Source: Flavobacteriales bacterium
Lineage (GTDB): Bacteria > Bacteroidota > Bacteroidia > Flavobacteriales_D > Cryomorphaceae
Direction of reading: 5' to 3'
Assembly (NCBI GenBank): GCA_020200995.1
Contig: JAIVHQ010000057.1
Location: forward strand, 1 to 11,635
Length of the DNA stretch: 11,635 nt
The translations under genes and the position numbers were made by a program. The notes beneath the pieces were generated by a model. That model did no database searches. It worked only from the letters and a program-made list of their open reading frames with translations, and was not told the DNA's origin. Of this stretch, positions 1 through 8,029 are shown in pieces. Numbering within the stretch: position 1 is the stretch's first letter; each line of letters starts with the position of its first letter.

Positions 1-179
1 GTGTATGCATCGACCATTACAAGTTTGTCCTCTTCCTGTGCCCGCTCGATTAATGTTTCAAAAGGCAGTTCCGAGAATGAAACCTGCCCGCCTGCCCGAC
101 CGACATTAAGAAGGCAGCCGACCAAAACCGCCCCTGTGAATAGCAGGTTGAATCTTCTTGCTTTTAATTTTCTCTTCAT
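1..179 (-). CDS. Thioredoxin-like exported protein, N-terminal part (cut by window edge)
   Basis: The minus strand reads open from an ATG at 177-179 to the window edge, giving 59 residues with no stop. It starts with a basic stretch (MKRKLKARRF) and a hydrophobic segment (NLLFTGAVLVGCLLNVG) that looks like a signal peptide; a cysteine in it could alternatively be a lipoprotein site, though no clean lipobox is seen. The mature part, with FETLIERAQEEDKLVMVDAY, is the usual lead-in to a thioredoxin fold in Bacteroidota, where the next residues are normally the WCxxC redox site. That site lies beyond the edge, so redox activity is inferred. It would act in the periplasm on disulfides or as a domain of a larger protein. 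It is divergent from the next gene, with about 126 bases between starts. The plus-strand open frame over the same bases has no recognisable content and is taken as its shadow. Confidence 0.72.
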   Translation of the reverse strand, partial: MKRKLKARRFNLLFTGAVLVGCLLNVGRAGGQVSFSELPFETLIERAQEEDKLVMVDAY

Positions 180-184
180 TGATC

Positions 185-192
185 CAAAGGTA
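185..192 (-). promoter_or_regulatory. Candidate -7 box (TACCTTTG) of the thioredoxin-like gene
   Basis: On the minus strand TACCTTTG matches the Bacteroidota -7 consensus TAnnTTTG exactly and ends five bases before the ATG at 179, so the transcript would be leaderless or nearly so. No TTG element is seen at the usual spacing upstream, which lowers confidence. Confidence 0.42.
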
Positions 193-305
193 ATATTTGC
201 CGGATAAAATCGGATTTGCCAAAAATCTCTAATCTGCGGGATTTGGCATTTCTATTGCTTTGGGTCAACCGATTATTATTTGTAAATCAATTTATATTAT
301 AAGCC

Positions 306-941
306 ATGAGAAAGCTAATTTGTGTTTCCGTTTTTGCAGTGCTTTCCGTCTTCACTGCTTTTGGTCAAGAGGCCGATATGGGCAATCCAACGGTCTTTTC
401 AAAATCTCTTTTTAAGAATGTAACACCCTCATACGGTGTGATTGATGTCAACTATGTGCACACCGAACTATTTGGCGAAAGCCTGCCCGGGTTCGGGGCC
501 AACTTCGGTGTTGTCTTCGGTAAGCATTGGCTCACCGGACTCACCGTAAGCGGATCGACTACCTCCGCTTTGTCACTAGGCGAACCCTCCGTAGAAGTGG
601 TCAACCCCCGATATAATTACTTTTTTGCGGGATGGAACAATGCCCTCATTCTTTTTCCTTCGTCTGTGGTGAATGTATCGGTGCCTTTAAGTGTCGGGGT
701 GGCGGGGGTACATTTTAACGACCGCTACCAGCAGGGTTCGGTGAACTACAGCGGCCGCCTCGATCAGGAGTATTTCTTTGCTGCGGAGGCGGGTGTCAAC
801 CTTCATGTCAATTTGTTTGAGCACATGAGCCTCACTGCAGGCGCGAGCTGGCGTCTCGTTGATGGTGTAAGCAGGGCGGGGGCAAACAGCGATTTCAGCG
901 CTCCGTTTTTCAACGTCGGCCTGAGGTTCAAACTGTTTTAG
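306..941 (+). CDS. Predicted outer-membrane beta-barrel protein, 211 aa
   Basis: I do not recognise a named family. Residues 1-20 form a signal peptide (basic MRK, hydrophobic core, cleavage near AFGQ). The mature part consists of alternating hydrophobic/polar strands separated by short turns, for example VIDVNYVHTEL, FGANFGVVFG, NVSVPLSVGVAGV, YFFAAEAGVNLHV and HMSLTAGASWRLV. It ends in FFNVGLRFKLF, with the terminal aromatic residue typical of BAM-assembled barrels. Length and strand count fit a small barrel of about 8 strands (OmpA/OmpX or PorT-like shape). It probably resides in the outer membrane; its function cannot be told. It is a monocistronic gene, divergent from the thioredoxin-like gene and closed by a hairpin terminator 20 bases after the stop. 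The start is set by the signal peptide; no clear promoter box is seen, only a TTTG at 279-282. Confidence 0.65.
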   Translation: MRKLICVSVFAVLSVFTAFGQEADMGNPTVFSKSLFKNVTPSYGVIDVNYVHTELFGESLPGFGANFGVVFGKHWLTGLTVSGSTTSALSLGEPSVEVVNPRYNYFFAGWNNALILFPSSVVNVSVPLSVGVAGVHFNDRYQQGSVNYSGRLDQEYFFAAEAGVNLHVNLFEHMSLTAGASWRLVDGVSRAGANSDFSAPFFNVGLRFKLF

Positions 942-960
942 GCGCACGCCGAGTCAAACA

Positions 961-997
961 AAAAAAGCAACGAAAGAATGGTTTTCGTTGCTTTTTG
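961..997. terminator. Bidirectional hairpin terminator
   Basis: A perfect 14-base inverted repeat (962-975 with 983-996, arms AAAAAGCAACGAAA / TTTCGTTGCTTTTT) encloses a 7-base loop. The arms start or end in A/T runs, so each strand reads a stem followed by a T-tract. It lies between the convergent beta-barrel gene and the TonB receptor gene and can stop both. Confidence 0.88.
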
Positions 998-1018
998 CGT
1001 CTGCTGAAGTTGGCATTA

Positions 1019-3262
1019 TCAGAATGAGAAGATAATACCTGCACTCGGTAAAAGTGGCAATTGGTCTACGCGGTCGCCTGTGAGACGGTCTACGTAAAAG
1101 ATGTTTTGACGGTCGTATGCATTGGTTACGCTCACGATGGTCTCAAGCGTGGAATGGGGTCCGAATACAAACACTTTTTTCACCGTGAGGTCCAGCCTGT
1201 GGTAGTCGGGCAGGCGTCCCTGATTGAGGCCGGCATACTGAATGGCCACGTCGTTTGAATTGGTTTGGGTAATATCGGTATTCACGCCGTCTGCGAAAGT
1301 TTCCTGGAGGTAGAAACCTTGATTTTGTGTGAAGGGAAATCCACTTCCGTAGTTCCAGCGCCCGTTGACTTCCCAGTCATTATTTTTTCCGAATTTGTAG
1401 GCCATAACAAGGTTCACATTGTGTCGACGGTCAAATATGGGATTGTACGATTGAACGCCATCCCACCTGTCAATTTTCGAAAGTGAATACACCGCCCAGA
1501 TGTAATATTTTCCCGCCTCGTATTTGAAGGTGAAGTCTACACCGCGGGCAAAGCCGGTCTCGACGGTGAATTCTTGTGAGAGTATCGGATCCGCATCTGC
1601 AGGGGCATTTGCCCTGTCGTAAATTCGATTTCTGTTGATGTCAAGAGTAAGGGTATTCGGATGGTTCTCAGGTGCAATTAGAAATCCTGCAAAAAGATTA
1701 ACCACGTCGCGGTCGGAATTAGCGGCGATGAGGTTCTGAGAATAGCGGCCTCCCGAAGCTTTGAGCCTGAATTTGTCAGTGACTATGTACTTGGCTCCGA
1801 TCCGCGGTTCGGGCCTGATGACTTTGATCGAGCTGTAGTTCTGAATGCGCAGGCCAAGATCCAAAATGAGTCGATCGCGTTTGACTTTGTAGGCTCCGTA
1901 AACGCCTAACTCACTGTTGCTGCCCACTTGTTCAAGCCTGCGACCGTTGGGGTTGAAAAATGAAAATTCTGTACTAAAGGATGTTACCTCCAATCCATAG
2001 CTGAATTCATCGTCTCCATTGAAAATTTTGAAGTCGAGACCAAAATTAAAGTTGCTGATCTCACTGCTTCTGGGCGGTAAAAAGTTGCCTGAAGTGCCCT
2101 CTTCCTCAAGTTCGCCGGGGAGGGGCACGGCTTGTCGTTCTTCAAACAGGTTGATGTCGTAGTTGGTGGCCGAAAGCCTTCCTGATACCAGTATGGGAGA
2201 GCCGGGCAGGGTGACCATAAACTTCGCACCTCCTCCGTAAGCATTCCAATCGATGCTCGAAAGCTGTTGAAAACGCACCTGATCTCTGAAGTTGAATCCA
2301 AACACGCTGACTTTACTGCCGTTTTCAGCATTGAAAGATAATTTTCCGAAAAGGTCGGTGAAACTGAAAGGAAGACCGTCTTCGTTGATGTAGTTGTAAA
2401 ACAGCTTAGAACTCTCATCGAGGTAGGAGTGCTTTGCAGACAATAGGTACGAGATGGAGCCTTCGCCATCGTTGGTTTGTTTCAGTAATGGACCTTCAAT
2501 CAGAGCGTTTGCCTGAAAAGTGGTCGCCCCGATTTTTCCGGTGTGCCTGCGTTTGTTACCATCTTTAATGGTGATGTCCATCACGGAGGATACTCTGCCA
2601 CCGTATTGGGCTCCAAAACCTGCCGTGTACACATCCGCGCTGCGAATAATATCGGTGTCGAACACCGAAAACAGTCCTATACTGTGAAAAGGATTGTACA
2701 AAACAGCACCATCCATCAACACGAGATTTTGAACGGGACTTCCGCCTCGAATAAAGAGCTGACCTCCCTGATCGCCTGTGAAAATCACACCGGGCAAAAT
2801 CTGCATGTACTGCGCCAGGTCTGCCGTACCACCGATGGTGGGTATTTGCTTAATGTCTTTGGGTGTGGCCCTGCTCACAGCCATGGTTACATTTGTAAGG
2901 CGCTCCTGCCTTTCGGCCGAGATTTCAACTTCCTGCATCTGCACTGACGACTTGGAAAGAAAGAGTTTCAGGTTTTCAATTTTTCCTGCGCTTACTGTGA
3001 CGTCCTGGCGAAGGGTATCGTAGCCGAGAAAGGTAACTGCGAGTGTATAGTTGCCTACGGGTACTTGTGAGATGGTGAAAAAACCGTCTAAGTCGGTAGA
3101 AGCACCCCTTGAAGTTCCCTCTAGATAAGCATTGGTGTAGATCACGGGTTCTCCTGAGTCTTCCTCGTACACAAAGCCACGCACTGTTCCTGTTTGCGCC
3201 TGTGCAGCTGTTGAACATATAGTGGCCGCAGCCAAAAAGAGCAATACTGGTATGTGTTTCAT
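1019..3262 (-). CDS. TonB-dependent receptor with carboxypeptidase-regulatory-like N-terminal domain, 747 aa
   Basis: Outer-membrane active transporter powered by TonB-ExbBD; the substrate is not predictable. Residues 1-22 are a signal peptide. Residues about 24-105 are a carboxypeptidase-D regulatory-like beta sandwich (GTVRGFVYEEDSGEPV, TDLDGFFTISQVPVGNYTL). Residues about 120-235 are the plug (QYMQILPGVIFTGDQGGQLF, IRGGSPVQNLVLMDG, GGRVSSVMDITIKDG). The remainder is the barrel, ending in GIIFSF with a terminal aromatic. No SusD-like partner is adjacent, so it is not a classic SusCD pair. It is monocistronic, with a shared terminator downstream. On the minus strand TACTTTAG about 40 bases before the ATG is a one-mismatch -7 candidate. 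Oddity: between GFLIAPENHPNT (ending at residue 537) and LTLDINRNRIYD, about 40 residues (a beta-hairpin pair usual in this family) seem to be missing in frame. Confidence 0.93.
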   Translation of the reverse strand: MKHIPVLLFLAAATICSTAAQAQTGTVRGFVYEEDSGEPVIYTNAYLEGTSRGASTDLDGFFTISQVPVGNYTLAVTFLGYDTLRQDVTVSAGKIENLKLFLSKSSVQMQEVEISAERQERLTNVTMAVSRATPKDIKQIPTIGGTADLAQYMQILPGVIFTGDQGGQLFIRGGSPVQNLVLMDGAVLYNPFHSIGLFSVFDTDIIRSADVYTAGFGAQYGGRVSSVMDITIKDGNKRRHTGKIGATTFQANALIEGPLLKQTNDGEGSISYLLSAKHSYLDESSKLFYNYINEDGLPFSFTDLFGKLSFNAENGSKVSVFGFNFRDQVRFQQLSSIDWNAYGGGAKFMVTLPGSPILVSGRLSATNYDINLFEERQAVPLPGELEEEGTSGNFLPPRSSEISNFNFGLDFKIFNGDDEFSYGLEVTSFSTEFSFFNPNGRRLEQVGSNSELGVYGAYKVKRDRLILDLGLRIQNYSSIKVIRPEPRIGAKYIVTDKFRLKASGGRYSQNLIAANSDRDVVNLFAGFLIAPENHPNTLTLDINRNRIYDRANAPADADPILSQEFTVETGFARGVDFTFKYEAGKYYIWAVYSLSKIDRWDGVQSYNPIFDRRHNVNLVMAYKFGKNNDWEVNGRWNYGSGFPFTQNQGFYLQETFADGVNTDITQTNSNDVAIQYAGLNQGRLPDYHRLDLTVKKVFVFGPHSTLETIVSVTNAYDRQNIFYVDRLTGDRVDQLPLLPSAGIIFSF

Positions 3263-3319
3263 AGGAGGGAAAACAAACTTTGGTAAAAATGAGCGCTAAA
3301 GTACGACTATGATTGTAAC

Positions 3320-3454
3320 ATGACGAAAACCTTTTCCAAATATCGGGATACTAAAATTGTAGGATTCAAAGAATGCTTCCTAATCGCAGCTTGTCCGGAC
3401 AATCTAGTGGATGAGGTATTTTATGAGGACTTCCGCCCTAACACAACCCCTTGA
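3320..3454 (+). CDS. Doubtful small ORF, 44 aa
   Basis: The 230-base gap between the TonB receptor and holA contains a plus-strand ATG frame of 44 codons ending in TGA. The product would be soluble, with protein-like stretches such as ECFLIAACPDNLVDEVFYED. I recognise no family, see no TAnnTTTG box before it, and it overlaps the last base of the holA terminator. It may be a small protein, a relic of a larger gene, or chance. Nothing else is visible in this gap apart from that terminator. Confidence 0.17.
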   Translation: MTKTFSKYRDTKIVGFKECFLIAACPDNLVDEVFYEDFRPNTTP

Positions 3455-3487
3455 AAAAACGGAAACGGCCGTCCCTGACGGACAGCC
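3454..3487 (-). terminator. Rho-independent terminator of the amn-holA operon
   Basis: On the minus strand, just after the holA stop, an 8-base stem with one G-U pair (GGCTGTCC / GGACGGCC, 3480-3487 with 3467-3474) closes a 5-base loop. It is followed by a T-rich tail including six T's (3454-3459). Confidence 0.75.
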
Positions 3488-3492
3488 ACTAT

Positions 3493-4536
3493 TTACAGCC
3501 GCAAAAGCTTTGCAGTAAGCTCCCGCACCAGCGAGTCACCGCCCGCACCGCTGTTGCCTACTCCTTTCGACTTTAAATCTGTTTCGTGCAGGATGTCAAA
3601 AGCTTTTACCACGTGCTGCATGCTGTATTTAGCCGCCGCTTCTCGGTATTCCGATACGAAGTAAGGCGACACCCCCAGTGCTCTTGCGAGGGTGTAATCA
3701 TCTCCCTTTCCGGCCGACTCGTGGAAAGCGGCGATCTTTTTGAAATAGCTGTAAAGGTTGCTCACTGTGGGGATGATGTGGTGCTCTTTTTGGTTGTTGG
3801 CGAAGTAGTTGGCAATGAGCAAGGCTTTCCGGTGGTCGCGCATTCCGATGGCCCGATTGAGCTCAAATATGTTGAAGTCTTTGCTGATGCCGATGTGTTC
3901 TGAAACATCGGCAACGGTGATTTTAACGGCGTCCTTGCACATCAGGCTCAGCTTGTCGATCGCACTGGTGAGGCGGCCCAGGTCTGCGCCGATGTACTCA
4001 CCCATTAAGGCCGCAGCCCTCGGGTCGATGTCGAGTTTTTGACTGCGGCACATCTGCTCAATCCAGGGCACCACGTCGTGGTCGGCCAGCTTCAGGCTTT
4101 CAAACACCTCCGCAGTTTTGAGGGCTTCTTTGTAAAAAGCGAGGCGCTTGTCCATCGACTTTCCCTTCAGGTTGATCACGACCACTGTGGTTTCTACAGG
4201 ATTTTTTACTACCGAAATCAGGTCTTCCCACTTCTTCCATACCTGTGCTTCCTTGACGATGATCACCTGATAGGGTGCCATCACGGGATATTGCCGCGCC
4301 ATGTTGGCCACGTGCGAGGGTTCGGTGTCCTGGCCGTAAAAGGTGGATTGATTGAAGTCGCGCTGATCCTCTTCGAGCACCCCGTTTGCCAGGGCGTTGG
4401 TGAGCAGGTCGATGTAATAGGGCTCTTCGCCGTGCAGCAAGTACACGGGCTTGAACTTTCGCTGCTTCACATCGCTGACGATGCGCTTTACGTCACTTAC
4501 CGTATCGGCGTGTTTTCTTTTTTTTGCTGCGGCCAT
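3493..4536 (-). CDS. holA: DNA polymerase III subunit delta, 347 aa
   Basis: Subunit of the clamp loader that opens the beta sliding clamp and places it on primed DNA. Residues 32-43 (YLLHGEEPYYID) are the typical first strand and clamp-loader start of delta. FNQSTFYGQD, PVMAPYQVIIVKEAQ and, near residue 215, ISKDFNIFELNRAIG are hallmark delta segments. The C-terminal helical collar contains RALGVSPYFVSEYREAA and ends in ELTAKLLRL. The length is as expected for Bacteroidota delta, with no sign of deletion. The ATG lies one base after the amn stop, so the two are surely co-transcribed, with translation probably coupled. The basic N-terminus (AAAKKRKH) is a slight extension over relatives, so a start a little further in cannot be excluded. 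A terminator follows directly. Confidence 0.94.
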   Translation of the reverse strand: MAAAKKRKHADTVSDVKRIVSDVKQRKFKPVYLLHGEEPYYIDLLTNALANGVLEEDQRDFNQSTFYGQDTEPSHVANMARQYPVMAPYQVIIVKEAQVWKKWEDLISVVKNPVETTVVVINLKGKSMDKRLAFYKEALKTAEVFESLKLADHDVVPWIEQMCRSQKLDIDPRAAALMGEYIGADLGRLTSAIDKLSLMCKDAVKITVADVSEHIGISKDFNIFELNRAIGMRDHRKALLIANYFANNQKEHHIIPTVSNLYSYFKKIAAFHESAGKGDDYTLARALGVSPYFVSEYREAAAKYSMQHVVKAFDILHETDLKSKGVGNSGAGGDSLVRELTAKLLRL

Positions 4537-4537
4537 A

Positions 4538-5308
4538 TCAAAATTTCAGGTGCCTTACAGAGCGGCCGTCGGTGGCGAGTTCTTTCATGGCACCGATTCC
4601 GATTTTGATGTGCTGATCTACATAATTTCGGGTCACGTTGCGGTCGCTTTCGGTCGTTTTTACTCCTTCGGCCACCATGGGCTGATCGGTGACCAGCAGG
4701 AGGGCGCCGCAAGGCAACTTGTTCGAAAACCCCGCTGTGAATATCGTGGCCGTTTCCATATCGATGGCCATGCACCGCGTTTTGCGCAGGTACTTTTTGA
4801 ACTTTTCATCGTGCTCCCACACCCTGCGGTTGGTGGTGTACACAGTGCCTGTCCAGTAGTCTTGTCCGAAATCCCTGATGGTCGAAGAAATGGCGCGTTG
4901 CAGCGCAAAAGCCGGTAGGGCGGGAACTTCCTTGGGGAGGTAATCCAGGCTCGTACCCTCTCCGCGTACAGCGGCGATCGGAAGGATGAAATCCCCTACT
5001 TTATTCTTCTTTTTGAGGCCGCCGCATTTTCCGAGAAAAAGCACGGCCTTGGGCATGATCGCGCTGAGCAAATCCGTGATGGTCGCCGCGTTGGCACTGC
5101 CCATCCCGAAGTTGATCATGCTTACACCTTCTGCGTGGGCACTCGGCATGGCCTTATCTTTGCCCATGATCTCAACACCGTGAAATTCGGCGAAACGGCC
5201 TACGTAATCGTCAAAATTGGTGAGCAATATGTACTGCCCAAAATCTTTCAGCGCCACACCTGTGTACCTGGGCAGCCAATTTTCTACTATTTCCTGTTTG
5301 GTTTTCAT
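4538..5308 (-). CDS. amn: AMP nucleosidase, short Bacteroidota form, 256 aa
   Basis: Hydrolyses AMP to adenine and ribose 5-phosphate (purine salvage, control of the AMP pool) in the cytosol. It belongs to the nucleoside phosphorylase/nucleosidase superfamily. Visible motifs are NFGMGSANAATITDLL (66-81) and FLGKCGG (91-97) in the phosphate/ribose region, RGEGTSLDYLP (115-125), GTVYTTNRRVWEH (154-166), the conserved AIDMETATIF (181-190) with the ribose-binding Met-Glu, and VTDQP (206-210). It is full length for the short form, which lacks the long N-terminal domain of the enterobacterial enzyme. It is first in an operon with holA. Related MTA/SAH nucleosidases share the fold, but the sequence follows the Bacteroidota amn type closely. 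Confidence 0.92.
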   Translation of the reverse strand: MKTKQEIVENWLPRYTGVALKDFGQYILLTNFDDYVGRFAEFHGVEIMGKDKAMPSAHAEGVSMINFGMGSANAATITDLLSAIMPKAVLFLGKCGGLKKKNKVGDFILPIAAVRGEGTSLDYLPKEVPALPAFALQRAISSTIRDFGQDYWTGTVYTTNRRVWEHDEKFKKYLRKTRCMAIDMETATIFTAGFSNKLPCGALLLVTDQPMVAEGVKTTESDRNVTRNYVDQHIKIGIGAMKELATDGRSVRHLKF

Positions 5309-5342
5309 ATGAACCTCGGTTGGGTTTTAATTCGCAGGGCCG

Positions 5343-5349
5343 CAAAATA
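5343..5349 (-). promoter_or_regulatory. Candidate -7 box of amn-holA
   Basis: The minus strand reads TATTTTG, one base shorter than TAnnTTTG, about 34 bases before the amn ATG. No TTG partner is seen at normal spacing. It is the best candidate in the 217-base divergent gap. Confidence 0.3.
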
Positions 5350-5462
5350 CGTCTTGTGAGTAGTATTTATGGTAGCCTTTCGTTAATTTATCCTTGTGTT
5401 TTGTTCTAATGTTGCAAAATACTGATTCGTCTTCATTGCCCTTTCTATTTTTACTTTGTACA

Positions 5463-5476
5463 ATCATTTCAATGAT
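5463..5476. repeat. Short palindrome in the amn / HsdR-N divergent gap
   Basis: ATCATT-TC-AATGAT is a perfect 6-base inverted repeat with a 2-base centre. It sits about 50 bases before the HsdR-N gene, where a dimeric regulator could bind. No regulator gene is adjacent, so function is speculative. Confidence 0.25.
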
Positions 5477-5510
5477 CTTTTATTGCAAAGCAAAATCAGG
5501 CGCGGGTTGC

Positions 5511-5518
5511 TAACTTCG
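5511..5518 (+). promoter_or_regulatory. Candidate -7 box of the HsdR-N / protease pair
   Basis: TAACTTCG differs from TAnnTTTG at one base and ends seven bases before the ATG at 5526. A TTG at 5483-5485 lies 25 bases upstream, slightly longer than usual. Confidence 0.35.
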
Positions 5519-5525
5519 CGTTTCC

Positions 5526-5987
5526 ATGCAAGCGCTGAATCTACCTCAATACCCCTTCAAAATAATCGTTGAAGACGGGAAAAAGCAAATTTTTGACCCC
5601 ATTCGACGAAAGTACCTTGTGCTTACTCCCGAAGAATGGGTGAGGCTGCATTTTATCCAATTTCTGGTCAAAGAAAAAGGTTTTCCCGCAGGGTTGCTCA
5701 GTATTGAGACAAAAGTATTGCACCATCGACGAACAGGTAGATATGATGCTTTGTTTGTTGGCCGTTCCGGAAAACCCGTGTTGCTCATCGAATGCAAGGC
5801 CCCTGGAGTGAAGATCGAGTCGGAAACCTTCGAGCAGGTAGTACGTTACAACAAAACCATCGGAGCGCCCTATCTCGCGCTTACCAATGGTTTAGAACAT
5901 TTTGTAATGAGGGTAGATCTACAAGAAAGAACAGTAAATTTTCTCAAAGAGATCCCCGATTATCAGTACATTGTAACCGAAAATTGA
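5526..5987 (+). CDS. Orphan HsdR N-terminal-like (PD-(D/E)XK) protein, 153 aa
   Basis: The whole protein corresponds to the nuclease domain found at the N-terminus of type I restriction HsdR subunits, without helicase parts. The core is RYDALFV with Asp74, then LLIECKAP with Glu89 and Lys91 (the D...ExK triad), then TFEQVVRY with Gln104 and Tyr108, the QxxxY motif of this superfamily. TPEEWVRLH (34-42) supplies the leading acidic helix. All catalytic positions are therefore present. No hsdM or hsdS is nearby, so it is not part of a restriction system here. From memory of family context, similar stand-alone proteins recur beside holA in Bacteroidota, which hints at a housekeeping DNA role. It is likely co-transcribed with the protease gene five bases downstream. 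Confidence 0.85.
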   Translation: MQALNLPQYPFKIIVEDGKKQIFDPIRRKYLVLTPEEWVRLHFIQFLVKEKGFPAGLLSIETKVLHHRRTGRYDALFVGRSGKPVLLIECKAPGVKIESETFEQVVRYNKTIGAPYLALTNGLEHFVMRVDLQERTVNFLKEIPDYQYIVTEN

Positions 5988-5992
5988 ACGCC

Positions 5993-8029
5993 ATGCGCAA
6001 GTATCTCCTCTTCTTGTTCTTCATTCCTTTGGCCCTGCACGCTCAGAAGCGCGACATGTTAAATTTCAGTCTCCGTGCTGCGATCGCCAATGCAGCCCCG
6101 AGCGACGAGATACCCGTCTACCTGCGCGGTGACCTGGAATTCATTTCAGGTTTTGTCCGCGAGAATGGGGGGCGCATGAAGGGAACCCTCAACGGAATGG
6201 CTGCTGTGGCACTTCCTGTCGCGGCTTTCGCCAAAATAGCTAATACCCCGGGCATCGACTATGTCGAGTACAGTTCGGGAAAAGGGGAGGTGCTCGGTGA
6301 TCAAATGATTATTAACAACAATGTGGGCCCCGTGCATCAGGGATTGTCACTTCCCGAGGCATACCGCGGCAAGGATGTCGTCATTGGCATCATCGATACG
6401 GGCATTGAGCTGGACCATCCCGATTTTCAAAAGGAAGACGGAACCACCCGTGTTCTTTCTCTTTGGGACCAGAAACAGGCTGCCAACGATCCTCAAAGAA
6501 TTCCCGAGCCTTACGGCTACGGCCAAGAGTATACAGCTGAAGACATCAATGCCGGTATTTCGGGTCACAATGATCAGTCGCAATTTTTTGGCCACGGCAG
6601 CACGGTAACCGGAGTAGCTCTGGGCAATGCCAATGCCACGGGTGATTTTCCGGGCGTGGCGCCCGAAGCCGATATCTTCGTCGTGTCATCTGACTTCAAC
6701 AAGCCCAACTGGACTATGACCGTCGCCGAAGCTGTAGAGTGGATTTTTGACCGCGCCGCCGCTATCGGAAAGCCAGCTGTGATCAACGCCAGCCTCGGAT
6801 CTTACCTCGGGTCGCACGACGGCCTCGACGCTGCGGCACTTCATATTGATTCATTGCTCGAAGCTGCTCCCGGAAGGGCCATGATTTGTGCCGCAGGCAA
6901 CAGCCAGGCCTGGAATCCCTACCACCTGGGCTACGATATTCCCTTAAATGATACTGCCTTTACCTGGTTCGCTTTCAATCCGCAGGCCCTTGAAAACGGT
7001 GCCGTGTTCGTGGAGGCCTGGGCCGATGTGGACAATTTTCAGAATACCCGGTTTACCATCGGTGCAGATGTGATTTCTCCTGCATACGGATTTCGCGGTT
7101 ACGCCCCTTGGCGTAGTGCCGCCGAAAACCTCAATACCGTGATGACCGATACCATCTTTTTTGAAGGCGCCAATGTGGGGATCGTTCAAACATGGGTGGG
7201 CCAGCGCGGTGATCAATACCACATTCAGGCCGCAGTTACACAGCCTTTCAGCAGCCAGTTTCGCTATCGATTTTCGACCACCGGCGGCGGCCGCTTCGAC
7301 GTTTGGTCGAGTTCCAATATCGGAACATCAAACATGGTGAGCACCAATCTGCCCACTTCAGCCACTTATCCGCCCATGGTCAATTACAGAATGCCCGACA
7401 AGCTGATGACCATCGTCAACTCCTGGGCTTGCTCCGATAAGGTGATCACCGTCGGCAATTATGTGAATAGGACGGAATTCGAAAACGCCGCGGGTGGCAT
7501 CACTGAATACCCCGATATAACGGCAGGCGATATTTCGGTGAATTCCAGCAGCGGACCCACACGCGATTTCAGGCAAAAACCCGAGATCGCTGCCACGGGT
7601 GATGTGACCCTCAGTGCCGGCCGCCTCGCTAACCTCAACTCTCTGCTCGCCATTGATCCCACAAAAGTATCAGCCTCTGAAATGCACTACGTAAACGGAG
7701 GCACCTCCATGGCATCGCCTGTAGTGGCGGGTGCGGCGGCCCTGTTTTTTGAGCGTTGCGCTGCGCCTACTTATCAGGATTTTCGCGAGGCCGTGATTGA
7801 AACGGCGGTGGCAGATCAATTTACAGGCGCCCTTCCGGGTATGCGTTTTGGTTACGGAAAGCTCGATGTATTCGGATTAATGCTCTCTGCGAATGCGACG
7901 CTCGGGGTTTTTGGAACGCCCGAATCGGCTTGTGAAGGGGAGGAGGCTGTTATTACGGCTGTAGGCGGATTCTCCGATTACCAATGGAATACAGGCGACA
8001 CGGGTGGTTTCCACCAACGATACCGATGA
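5993..8029 (+). CDS. Secreted S8 subtilisin-like serine protease, 678 aa, C-terminus truncated by a frameshift
   Basis: The start is set by a signal peptide (MRKYLLFLFFIPLALHA, cleavage before QKR); the frame stays open upstream to 5792, but that part lies in the previous gene. The catalytic residues are in subtilase order: Asp135 (GIIDTGIELDHPDF), His201 (FFGHGSTVTGVA), oxyanion Asn303 (CAAGNSQ) and Ser572 (GGTSMASPVVAGAAALFF). A pro-domain-like region precedes the Asp. An insert of about 200 residues between Asn and Ser, with SWACSDKVITVGNYVN near its end, is usual for Bacteroidota S8 proteases. After residue about 640 an Ig-like domain begins (SACEGEEAVITAVGG, YQWNTGDT) and breaks off. The frame then gives GGFHQRYR and stops, while the T9SS sorting domain continues in another frame. 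As written, the enzyme could not use T9SS. Removing one G at 8002-8004 restores a continuous frame. Confidence 0.9.
   Translation: MRKYLLFLFFIPLALHAQKRDMLNFSLRAAIANAAPSDEIPVYLRGDLEFISGFVRENGGRMKGTLNGMAAVALPVAAFAKIANTPGIDYVEYSSGKGEVLGDQMIINNNVGPVHQGLSLPEAYRGKDVVIGIIDTGIELDHPDFQKEDGTTRVLSLWDQKQAANDPQRIPEPYGYGQEYTAEDINAGISGHNDQSQFFGHGSTVTGVALGNANATGDFPGVAPEADIFVVSSDFNKPNWTMTVAEAVEWIFDRAAAIGKPAVINASLGSYLGSHDGLDAAALHIDSLLEAAPGRAMICAAGNSQAWNPYHLGYDIPLNDTAFTWFAFNPQALENGAVFVEAWADVDNFQNTRFTIGADVISPAYGFRGYAPWRSAAENLNTVMTDTIFFEGANVGIVQTWVGQRGDQYHIQAAVTQPFSSQFRYRFSTTGGGRFDVWSSSNIGTSNMVSTNLPTSATYPPMVNYRMPDKLMTIVNSWACSDKVITVGNYVNRTEFENAAGGITEYPDITAGDISVNSSSGPTRDFRQKPEIAATGDVTLSAGRLANLNSLLAIDPTKVSASEMHYVNGGTSMASPVVAGAAALFFERCAAPTYQDFREAVIETAVADQFTGALPGMRFGYGKLDVFGLMLSANATLGVFGTPESACEGEEAVITAVGGFSDYQWNTGDTGGFHQRYR

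Noticed and set aside
1..207. Plus-strand open frame of 68 codons starting at GTG
   Set aside because: It is antisense to a convincing signal peptide plus thioredoxin-like lead-in on the minus strand and has no recognisable content.
4039..4918. Long plus-strand frames opposite holA and amn
   Set aside because: They are mirror frames of two well-recognised, full-length genes, with no family-like motifs of their own.
5792..5992. 67-codon extension upstream of the protease start
   Set aside because: It overlaps the catalytic part of the HsdR-N gene in another frame; the signal peptide at 5993 fixes the real start.
5526..8029. A new defence system formed by the HsdR-N nuclease and the protease
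   Set aside because: The protease has a signal peptide and T9SS sorting domain, so it acts outside the cell, and the nuclease sits in a housekeeping neighbourhood; adjacency alone is not support.
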